DNA of 64,000 nucleotides, from assembly GCA_001599815.1 (NCBI GenBank), contig BCIA01000005.1, positions 4,100,472 through 4,164,471 on the forward strand. Reading direction: 5' to 3'. The position numbers were made by a program, and so were the translations under genes. A model generated the notes under the pieces. It was given only the letters and a program-made list of their open reading frames with translations. It ran no database searches and was not told the DNA's origin. The DNA comes from Furcasterigmium furcatum (Eukaryota; Ascomycota; Sordariomycetes; Glomerellales; Plectosphaerellaceae). Positions 44,831 through 54,345 of this stretch are shown here, piece by piece (position 1 is the first letter of the stretch; each line of letters starts with the position of its first letter).

Positions 44831-46605
44831 CTAATAGCTGGTATCTCGGCAGACTCGCTTGCCCGCGAAAAGATCCTCTAGGACGCGTGGGAAGATGACC
44901 TCGGGCAAGGACCAGTGTATCAGGAAGTTGGCCCAGATCGAGACACCCTCCACTCGCTTCGGGTTCACAGCATCTTCACACCATCTCTCCGGCCAGGGAA
45001 ACAACCTACTGGTAAGGTTAGGCGAGTGGTGGGAGTGGCGGCAGACGACCAGGGTGACCCAGAGAAAGATCCCTTGGGCTTTCTCGACAATGGCGTGGAC
45101 TAGCGATGAAAACGCTTCGTCGTCTTCCACTAGGCATTTCAGTTGGTGGGACAAATAAGTGGCCATGTCTTTCTGAGTGAGATGATGGAGTCGTATCCGT
45201 CTAGTCTCGTCAAACGCGTTCATGAAGACATTGTACTCCCTGCTGGAGACACAGATCTTCACCGCCCCTGACGCTGCCCACTCGCAGAGGTAACCCACCA
45301 TGTCTCTGTGGTCTTCTCGGGCATTCTCCTCGTACTCATCGAGGCCGTCGATAAAGAAGCAGAACTTATGGCGGGCATGCAAGTCTTGGTTCTTGACGAG
45401 ACGAGCAAACGCTCGTCGGATATCGCTGTCAGAGACATTCGGGGCGGCGCTCGGTAACCACTTCTTGCTTCTTATGAATTGCCAATGCTCCGGTAAAGTT
45501 TTCTTGATGAGGCTGGGGACCTCGCGGAGAGAGCCGTAGAGTAGAGAACGATAGAGCCCAGACATTGATCTCTGCTCTGGGGACCCGGGCCTCCAGAAGA
45601 AGAACGAGGCCAGTACCAGTTTGCGGTCGCCTGCCCACGATTCCAAGTGCTTCCGGGTCTCGAGGTGATCGACGAGGAACTTCATAAGCGTCGACTTGCC
45701 TGAGCCGAGCTTGCCCGAGATGTGTACGACGCCATCCCCGGACGAGAGCCAGTCAGAAAACAGAAATCTGGCGCGTTTCTGCGCCTCGAAAAGTTCGGCT
45801 TCGTCGTCATACATCCATTGAAACGTGTCCATGTGCGCTTCGTGAATCATGTCGTATCGGTCATGGATTCCTGGGAACGCAAGAGAATGCAGGATCTGAG
45901 ATTCTGCAACGGCATGGAAGTTTTCGTCTTGAACGTCAAGGGCCTTCTTCAGTTGAGGTAGCGCCTTCTGGCTCAGAGACCGGTCGCTGTTGACGGCGCC
46001 AGCAACCTCGTCCACTGCGTACTTCATCTCTTGGACGACGGCATGCAAGAAATGGACTGCTTCAATCTTCTGCGATTCACGTATCGACTCAAGAGCAGCC
46101 GCCATCTCTCGCCTATACGGATTCAGAATGGATGGAATAAGAGGGCGTGCGTCGCTACGTACCCGCAGAGATAGTTCGAATGAATGAGATGCAGCTGCAG
46201 CTGCCTCCTGCAATTTTCCAGTCTCGTTTCCAAGTCTTCCGTATCAGACGCCTTGAAGGTGGCCTTGGTTGCTGCCCAGAGACATTGCCGCTTGGAGCCA
46301 GCGTTCTTCGGCTTGAGGGACTCGAACCTGGCAGCAAGCTCCTTTGCGAGGGCCTCGTAGGAGGCTGCGAGCTCGCTGATCTCCGATTCGTCCCTTGTCA
46401 GGCATTGGCTTGTAGCTGCGGGTGGTCCCAGGAGTCTCGCGAGTCCCTGCATCTTGTGTGCGACGAGTTCGGGCGCTTCCCACTCATGGTTCAGATTGCT
46501 TGATGTGTCACTGTAGATATGGACGGCCCCTCGAACGATCTTGTAGCTGAAGTCGACGAAGGAGAGCACGGCCGAGGTGACCCCAATAGCAGAGGCTGGA
46601 TCCAT
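44831..46605 (-). CDS. NACHT-type STAND (NLR-like) protein, apparently short
   Basis: Two exons (46605-46163 and 46112-44831; intron 50 bp) give 574 aa. The start MDPASAIGVTSAVLSFVDFS is the common N-terminal helical domain of fungal STAND proteins. The NACHT NTPase domain has a Walker A motif HISGKLGSGKSTLMKF and Walker B KFCFFIDGLDEYEE, followed by ICVSSREYNVF and EKAQGIFLWVTLVV. No ankyrin, WD40 or TPR repeats follow; the frame ends in TAG at 44831-44833. The same frame continues for another 148 codons (to TGA at 44384-44386) with a composition that could be protein (FEGFLLTTGLDPFFEVSVSY). Family role: intracellular sensing in non-self recognition and programmed cell death. Either truncated, or read past the TAG after mRNA editing. 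Confidence 0.75.
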
Positions 46606-47119
46606 GTCGTGTGATTCATGTCAGTCCTTGCTCAAGCTCATGAGAGGCAATAGCTGAACACCGGGACGAGGGGAAAGAAGCGGTTGATGAAGCGGCATGT
46701 TATTGTTTAGGCGCCGAGGCATTGCGCAGCCTGATTCTCTCAGCCCGATAGGTGTGTCCATGATGCTTGAATAAGGAGCCTACTTGAACGTGTCCGTATT
46801 TGGGATGAATTTCGCCGGCTTGGTGCGCATGAACCTTGGACATTCGAGATGCTTCGACATCGGACATTCAACCTGAGTTGACCTAGCGTTGGACCGCTCA
46901 CTCCAATGCCGTCGTTGCACCATTTCCAATGATTACCAAGCCACACACCAGCCACACCCGCCAATCGGCCCCACTTACATAATCCCGTGGCGCAAGGCTA
47001 CATCAATTCTTCCCTTCTCATCGCCATCTCGAACATCTCCATCCCAGCCTCAACCGCGAAACCTCTCGCGCCGCAGCACTCTTCGCCTCCCTCAACTCGC
47101 CACAGCGACCGCAGCAACA
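46606..47119. promoter_or_regulatory. divergent promoter, NACHT gene / U2AF small subunit
   Basis: 514 bp between head-to-head genes. The U2AF reading frame stays open upstream to 46889 but the protein starts at ATG 47120. No other gene seen. Confidence 0.4.
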
Positions 47120-47749
47120 ATGGCCAACTTCCTCGCCTCCATCTTCGGCACGGAGCTCGACAAGGTCAACTGCTCCTTCTACTTCAAGATCGGCGCCTGC
47201 CGCCACGGCGACCGCTGCTCCCGCAAGCACGTCAAGCCCTCGTACTCGCAGACGATCCTCATGCCCAACCTCTACCAGAACCCCGCCCACGACCCCAAGA
47301 ACCGCATGAACCCCTCCCAGCTCCAGAACCACTTCGACGCCTTCTACGAGGACATCTGGTGCGAGCTCTGCAAGTACGGCGAGCTCGAGGAGCTCGTCGT
47401 CTGCGACAACAACAACGACCACCTCATCGGCAACGTTTACGCGCGCTTCAAGTACGAGGACTCGGCGCAGAAGGCCTGCGACGACCTAAACTCGCGCTGG
47501 TACGCCGCGCGACCCATATACAGCGAGCTGTCCCCCGTCACGGACTTCCGCGAGGCGTGCTGCCGCCTCAACTCCGGCGAGGGCTGCGTCCGCGGCGGCT
47601 TCTGCAACTTCATTCACCGCAAGAACCCCTCCGAGGAGCTCGACCGCGAGCTCACCCTCGCCACGAAGCGCTGGCTCAAGGACCGCGGCCAGGACGCGAA
47701 GAGCCCGAGCCGCAGCCCGACGCCCGAGCCGACGAGGAGGCGATTCTAA
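47120..47749 (+). CDS. U2 snRNP auxiliary factor small subunit (U2AF35)
   Basis: An intronless gene of 209 aa starting MANFLASIFGTELDKVNCSF. It has the complete U2AF35 order: CCCH finger 1 (CSFYFKIGACRHGDRCSRKH), the U2AF-homology RRM (YEDIWCELCKYGELEELVVC; GNVYARFKYEDSAQKA; LNSRWYAARPIYSELSPV), and CCCH finger 2 (CRLNSGEGCVRGGFCNFIH). A short RS-like tail follows (SPSRSPTPEPTRRRF). It pairs with the large subunit to recognise the AG at 3' splice sites. The usual start choice is supported by the conserved N-terminus. The frame is open upstream, but those codons are not protein-like. Confidence 0.95.
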   Translation: MANFLASIFGTELDKVNCSFYFKIGACRHGDRCSRKHVKPSYSQTILMPNLYQNPAHDPKNRMNPSQLQNHFDAFYEDIWCELCKYGELEELVVCDNNNDHLIGNVYARFKYEDSAQKACDDLNSRWYAARPIYSELSPVTDFREACCRLNSGEGCVRGGFCNFIHRKNPSEELDRELTLATKRWLKDRGQDAKSPSRSPTPEPTRRRF

Positions 47750-48196
47750 ATCATCACTGTATGCAAGGGGAGGGGGAGGGAATCAAGCCGCAGTAAGGCG
47801 AGAAATGATGCGGCCATGTACCGTGTATGATACCCGCGCAGGAGGAAGAGGACGGGGTTCGCGATCGGTCGGCGTTGATGGCGTTTGTGTCGAGATACTG
47901 TCATACTAGGGGTCCTACGGGACGTGTACTTCAAAAAATCTCAGGGCGATTACATGCGCCGCTTGCACAATAAGCACCTCATTTTGACTATTATTTCCGT
48001 GAGTTTGATGCCATAATATTTGTCGCCGTGCCTGCGCCCGATTCTATAACGCCGGCCTGTACAGTGCCAACCGTGATTCGTCCAAGGGTCGGCGTGTAGC
48101 CCCTTTGCCAACTATTCGAGGCTGTTGAGCGCCGTGACTCGGCGTCACGTTCATCGTGGCCACGACGGACCGTCCGCTAGGGCCGTGGCCTGCTCA
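47750..48196. other. convergent intergenic region
   Basis: 447 bp between two converging genes; 3' UTR sequence only, nothing else recognised. Confidence 0.35.
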
Positions 48197-50185
48197 TTAT
48201 TCCTTCGCATCGTGAAACTCGTCATCCCCGCTCGTGTCTGCCCTCTTCAGCTCGGGAACGGCCTTCTTCAGGTCCCCGGCAAAGTCGATCAGAGGACCTT
48301 CAGGCGCCGGGGCGCCCGTCTGGCTGAGCATGCCTTCGATATCTTTGGAGGCGCTTCGTTCCTTCTCAGCTCCCACCGGAGCTGCTTGCGCTGGTTGGGC
48401 GGGTGTGGTGTCCGGCTCATCGCTGCCGAAATCGATCAGGTCGCCTCCCCCCGGTAGCTTCGGAGGCACCTCCGTAGCTGGCGTCGAGGCCTTGTGCGGA
48501 GGGATCAGGTTCCTTTGAGAAGCTTTCTGGCCGGCGACTATGGGGTATATGGCCATGATCTGCTCCTCCTGCTTCTCGGGCGTTGTCGCATCGCTGAATC
48601 GTGTCAGTATTCGCACGCATGGCAGAGTCTCCAATATGTGCTCACATCTTAGCGTTGATGATCCACTCGAGATCCTCCTCGCCCTCATCAGAGCCGCCGG
48701 GACCACCCTTGACTCTCCGGAAGAGCCGAGGGTGCCATTCGACCCCGTCCCTCACCCGGGCCTCACGCTCGGCGCGTTGCATGTCTTCGATCTTGGTCTT
48801 TTCCTCTGTCGCCACCTCGTGGTCCTTGTCCTTGACGGCTTGGATCGTCGTCTGCCACAACCGCTGCGACTCGCGCTCCTCTTGCTCTTCGATGGGTCGC
48901 ACAAGAGGGCTGGTGGGTTTTGCTGTTGCGGCGTTGAAGAACATCTCCTTCTGACCAGTCTGGACGCTGTCAGCTAGCGCTACAGATCGGGGGGTCCAGG
49001 AATGCTCACCTTGACATCCTTGATGAACATCTCATCACTCCACAATCCCGACAGCTCGTAGAGGATCTCGTCAGTGCTCTCCCGCTTGATGAAACCGCCG
49101 ATGGCGTTATATGTGCCGCCAACCCAGCCCTTGGTCTTGAAGTCGAGGTCGGCGACCAGGTCGAGTTCGGGGCACCGCACGAAACTGTGGTCTCCCAGCT
49201 CATACTTCATCTTTCCGAACAGGATTCCTCGGGCGTACATGTTGGGCTGCGTGACGATGCTACCACAGTGTTAGCGTCGTGTTCCGACACCAGTATTTCT
49301 CCTCGCCCACCCTGGTAGGACGTACTACTGCTCCCCCTTGGCACCCTGCTGGCCGCGGTTGAGTAGGCTCAGAATGGCGGTTCCCTCCATCATACTGGCG
49401 GCCGAATTGCCCAGGAACTTACTCCTGGGCTTCAATGTGCCATCGACTCGGATGTTGTGGTGGGGCACCATGTAGAAGTAGCTCGATTTGGGGGGATGAT
49501 GCGACGTCTGCTCAGCAATGTAGTAGGCTCGTGTGTTGTCGGGCAGGTCCCAATGGCAAGTGAAGATTTCGCCGAGGAGAGGGTTGAGAGGCTTCTTGAC
49601 TCCGCTAGACGGCTCGTCAGCTTACTGAGGGTCAGGAGGTTTGGCGACTGGGAGGGATCAGCGTACGGAGGGCGGATGTGCCAGCCGCTCAAGTAGAACT
49701 TGACGACGCCAATGAATCTCTCGGTCGGGTCGTCAATCTCGGGGATGGGCAAGAGCATCTCGGGATGGCACATGAAGCTGGGGGGAAAACGTGGTCAGCA
49801 GGGACGGGCCTGATAGTCGTCGCGGCGCATGGTCCCGCGCGCGCGCGTGGTGGGGGAGGGGCAGCAAAAAAACGGACTTTGTGATTCTCTCGAGCATGCT
49901 CCTGGGCTCGAGAATGAAGGTAGGCAGAGTGACCCTGCTCAGATCGGCGCCCGGCCGCAGCTGGGAGATGATGTGCGTCAAAACTGCGCAGACATGTTAG
50001 CCAGTGTTGCGCGGGAGGAGGGTGACGGCGCGCCAGGCATCAGCCGTGTCGCGGGGTCGCAAGTGAAGCTTCTCACCATTGCCCTGGTCCGGCTCGACAA
50101 CAGTGGTGTCGTCATCGTCGTGCGGCCTTGTTTCTGCGGAACTGGAGCCAGTGCTAGCTGGAGCGCCGAGCCAAGCAGTCAGCAT
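48197..50185 (-). CDS. oxysterol-binding protein homologue (Osh type)
   Basis: Seven exons on the minus strand (50185-50077, 49983-49878, 49777-49667, 49604-49326, 49259-49010, 48959-48646, 48593-48197) give 521 aa. The lipid-transfer domain is complete: SHIISQLRPGADLSR-like start, FMCHPEMLLPIPEID, the lid/core FYLSGWHIRPPGVKKPLNPL, the family signature EQTSHHPP (E140-P147), FLGNSAASMMEG, NMYARGILFGKMKYELGDHS and GVEWHPRLFRR. No PH domain or ankyrin repeats precede it, as in the short Osh proteins. Family role: sterol or phosphatidylserine/PI4P exchange at ER contact sites. The C-terminal extension carries two LIDF motifs (GGDLIDFGSDEPD and GPLIDFAGDLK). Confidence 0.92.
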
Positions 50186-52884
50186 GATGGGCAACAAAAT
50201 GTGATGATCTCGGTATCGTCAGGGAGGGAACCTGGGGATTTGCCCAGCGGAAAATGTTGAGTTGGTCGCCGACGAAAGGGATACAGAGGGTCGGGCGAGA
50301 TGACGGGGGGGCCTTTTGGCGGGGGAGTAATTGTGGACTTCCATGCTAGGACTAACCCGACGTCGCCGGGTTTCCAGGAGTGGAGGGGTAAGACTCAACT
50401 GAGCGAAGCGGATCGCAGGCGGCCGGGCACATGTACCAAGCCCATGGCTGCGACTGGTCCGGCGGGGTGGTATGGAATTATGTAGGGGAGGCCCTGGTGC
50501 AGGTCGCGTGGTGAGGTGCTTCCGCAGGCTGTTCGCAAGGCTTATGCCACGGTTCCCGGGTGGTTGTCGGTCTGTCTGTCTTGTCGTGTCGAGCGTCGAG
50601 ACGCACAACCTGTCTTGGACGATGGTGGCCGGAGAGGTCCGGAGGGGTGTGTGCGGCCGGGAGGGGCGGATAGTCTTAAATAGACCGGCGGGTGAGGTTG
50701 CAGTAAAATGAGGTCAAGGAGGGCTAATAGGAAGACATGGATCCAGATGCTGAACGCGTGTAAGACCCCACTGGCGATGTGCGGGTTTGGGCGAAGGTCG
50801 TCTGCGGCGTGGTGTCTTGGCCGCTTTTCTTTGGAGGAGGCGGGGGGGAAGAAGTTGGAGAATTCCTGGTCAGGGGAGAATCCAATGGAGCAGGCCAGGT
50901 TTTGTTGCATTTGATTCCCGGGGGAAGGGAGTGGTGACAGAGGGTGACTGAGTCCTGACGATCGCTGCTTCCCTCTCGGTGGATGACCTAGGTGCCTAGG
51001 CCGGGTGGGATGGGATGGAAGGGTTGGGATGGGATGGGGCATCTTGTGTCACCCGCCCGCCGCCGAACCGCACCGCACACCACAAAGTCGCACTGGATAG
51101 CGCGGTAGGCGGACGGGATGACGCCATGAGAAATCTTAGCTTCCTAAATCAGTGAAGGGAATGTGCTATTCGTAGGGCGTGACTGCTATTTGAGCTCTCG
51201 TCTGCTGCTTAGATCCCGATGGTCGATCCCCGGACATCCGCCCAAGTCACATCGTGCTCGCCTCTTGCACGACCGACAAGAACCTGGAAAGCCAAGAAGC
51301 GCGGAAGCAATTCTCCTCTCCTCGGCGTTTCCTTTCCCCTCGGGCATCGGGCCTAAGAAATGGCCGACACTTTCCAGCCCAGATTGCGATACTTTCTTTG
51401 GCCCTCCTGTCAGGTTCCGAGGATTCCATTTCATCTTTTTCCAGAACCCAGAACTTGACACCCAGAAAATAAGGTCGACGATCTTTTTCCCGGTGGCTGA
51501 GGTAGTGATCAGCTCCCTGGGTGCGGGGCACAAATGACGTCGCGTTCACAGCTTCAGCTCCGGGCGGGCGGACAGCTCCAGCTCCAACGCCGACTCAGTG
51601 GAGGTTCACTAACCACCACCACGCCTAACTATTTCGGATCCTGGCCTGGCTCTCGCTTCTACCCCTCGACATCCGAATCGTTCCAGACCCGAACCCCGAA
51701 TCGCTGCGAACCCGAATACCCATCTGAAGCCGAGACCCTGACCCATCATTTCGATGTTACCCACTCCCGCCCAGGTCTTCCGAAAGTTGTGTTGTACACC
51801 AGCAACTCTCTCCCGCTCGAACACCATCCAGGGATCTGATCTCGCCCCTCGCCGTCTCCTCAGCTTTCATCAACTTTCGCCCGCAGGCAATACTTTGTCA
51901 GGACCACCTCCTCGACCACCCCCCATAACCCACGCCTTGCCCTGACCGCCCAATCACCCGCACCCTAATGCTCAGAATGGGTGCGGTGTATGCATGCAAG
52001 GCCGTGGCCCAGCCCCCTGCACACTGACTGACCGGGAGACATGCAATGCAACCCCCGCTCCTGCCTGTCAAGTGGTATCCTGAGAGAACTGCCGCTCACC
52101 TTCCTGGTGGGCCTCGAAACCCCTCGGAAACGCCGATCCGCCGAGCCGTCACCAAGAAGCAATGTCTAGAGGCCTCGGCTGCGCGGCGGTACGAGACCAA
52201 CATCGGGTGCCATACGAGCCAGCAGATGTAGGCAGTTTGGTGATATGTCTTCATGATTCTAGCATGAGAGTCACAGAAGAGATGGCTGCCCTCAGATTGA
52301 CTGTCGAACAGCAGACCTCAGGCCGAGCCATCACACCACCTCTCTCTTGACAGCAAGATAGTCAAACCGGCCGCCTGCGGAGGTGACTCCAAGACGAGCC
52401 TGAGACTTGCTGTAGAAGAAGAAGATGATGTATTGGCCAATAGGTAGCTTGCTTTTACGATGTTATCACAGAAGCCTTTCTTCCTCTTCCTCTTCTGCAG
52501 CCTCGGAAATAATATGAGACTTACTTTCGTCCTCGTCAACTTACACCGACAACGAAGTGAATAGAGGCGGTGACTGTATCTTGTACCGTGCGAATAACCG
52601 TAGACCACCTATTTCGCACGGTACGCGATGCCAGAAAAGGGGGCCCCTGAATACACTCAAACGCATCTTTGTTTGTCGCCTAAGACATCCATCCCAGGCT
52701 CCCGTGTGAGAACTACGCGCTTTAAAACCTCGCAACGCGTCTGTGTACGACTGTCCTTCTCTCACAATCTCTCACAAACACCCACTTCTCTCTTCCTGCA
52801 ACGGCAGGCTCACTTCCTCCAAGTCGGCGGACCTCTCTCACTCTTCGTCGACTTTCCCTCGCTGAGAAGCGCCGCGTTGCCACG
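50186..52884. promoter_or_regulatory. 2.7 kb divergent intergenic region
   Basis: Between the Osh-type gene and the MYND gene, transcribed away from each other. No gene recognised; open frames at 50219-51042 (minus) and 51163-51839 (plus) are short and atypical. An 11-bp inverted repeat (TACCGTGCGAA at 52584-52594, TTCGCACGGTA at 52613-52623) lies about 260 bp before the MYND start. C/T-rich leader sequence precedes 52885. Confidence 0.45.
52584..52623. repeat. 11-bp inverted repeat upstream of the MYND gene
   Basis: TACCGTGCGAA and its exact reverse complement are separated by 18 bp. The position in a promoter suggests a dimeric regulator site, but no known binding motif is recognised. Confidence 0.7.
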
Positions 52885-53661
52885 ATGAAGTGCAACCGGT
52901 GCCGCAAGCCCATCGGCGAGGGCAAAGACCTCCGCATGTGCCAAACCTGCCTCGACGCCGCCTACTGCTCCCGCGGCTGCGAGCGCGCCGACGCCAAAGC
53001 CCACAAGAAGAGCTGCACGACCCCCCGCAACATCTCGTCCTCCTCCACCGAGAACACGGCCAACCCCTTCAGGCCCCTGGACTCTTCCTCCGACCATGAG
53101 TTCGGTCCCTCACCCCCCAAGGGCCTAGACGCCCCCTTCAACAACCCCTTCCGCCACCTCAACGCGGGCACCTACCTCCACCGCCGCACCAGGGCCGATG
53201 TCTCGCGCATCCTCATCGACGCCTTCCGCCTCCGCCAGGACGACCTCATCACCGCCGAGCGCCGCCTCGCCCACGACTCCCTGTACGCCGGCCGTCCCAC
53301 CGCCCTCCCCGGCTTCCGCCGCTTCCTTCTCCTCGCCGAGTCCACCCACGCCATGTCCCCCGGCCCCCACAGCCGGCCCCGCGCCCTCCTGCCCGCAGGC
53401 TAGAACCCGCAGGCCCGCCGCGCCGCCGAGCTCCTGGGCTGCAAAGACCCCTTCCACAACCTCGCACGCGTCCTCACCCCCGAGGACGTCGACGCCCACT
53501 ACGGCGGCCCCAAGGGCTCCTTCGCCGCCCAGCTCCGCCTCCTCGCCGACCAGATCTACGCCCGCGGCATCAAGGGCGTCGACACCACCAAGATCCGCGT
53601 CAAGCTCGCCCTGGCCGAGGCCATGGAGAACGCCGGCCGCGACGACTACGTCGCGCTTTAG
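52885..53661 (+). CDS. MYND zinc-finger protein with an in-frame TAG at a conserved Trp position
   Basis: One continuous frame of 259 codons apart from TAG at codon 173 (53401-53403); the final stop is TAG at 53659-53661. The N-terminal MYND finger is complete: MKCNRCRKPIGEGKDLRMCQ with C3, C6, C19, then C22, C28, C32, H40 and C44. MYND fingers mediate protein contacts. Downstream of the finger is an alpha-helical domain. Motifs before the TAG (RRFLLLAESTHAMSPGP, RALLPAG) and after it (NPQARRAAELLGC, DAHYGG, AAQLRLLADQIYARG) belong together. In related fungal MYND proteins I recall the order LLPPWWN...HYG...QLR...Q.Y.RG, which places the TAG at the second Trp. Without read-through the protein would stop at 172 aa and lose its conserved C-terminus. 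Either edited mRNA or a recent nonsense mutation. Confidence 0.75.
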
Positions 53662-54345
53662 GGGTGGAGAGATGGCCCTTGCGCCGTGAGCTTTCGCTGA
53701 ATGACATACTGCGTGAATGGGGGAGTGGAGGTGCGTTGATCCAAGTGTTGTTCTCGGCTCAGGTATGGGAGATGCTGACTTATCTAGGGGTTTGTTTTAC
53801 CTTCTTGGAGAGGTCACGGAGCTCTCCCGCATCAGGGCGAGGCACACTCATCGGGCAGCAGTATCGTCTGGATATGTGCCCTGCGGGTGTTGAGATGTCA
53901 GGGCAACGGAGCCACGCGTGTACAAGGGCCTAGGGGACGGTATGGTGGAAGTTATCACGGTGTTGGAGCGCGGAACGAAAAGCGAGACTGCACATACCTG
54001 GCTACACCAGCGGTGGCCACTCATAGCCTGTATTCTCTCTGATCATCGGGTCCTACACTTGATGCTAAGAATCGCTTCGTCCGCTCTGCTCTACTCTTTA
54101 GCCGTCCTGGCATATGCTCCCGATATCTCCGTTCTCTTTCTCTCCAACAGACCTCGTCAGTCAAGGGTCATGACCCCCCATCGCTTCTCTGCCCAATAGA
54201 CTTCCGGGGTATCTCGTGCGCGATGTCTCGATGCGCAGATCCAGGGTTTCTCTGTCTTTTGCCGCCTCGTAAAACAGCACAGTGCCGCGCATCCCATGCT
54301 ATCGTCATTTTCATCAATGCTCTTCGTGCCATGCGTACGCTAAGT
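53662..54345. other. convergent intergenic region
   Basis: 684 bp of 3' flanking sequence between converging genes. A plus-strand frame at 53918-54199 lacks protein-like features. Nothing else seen. Confidence 0.35.
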
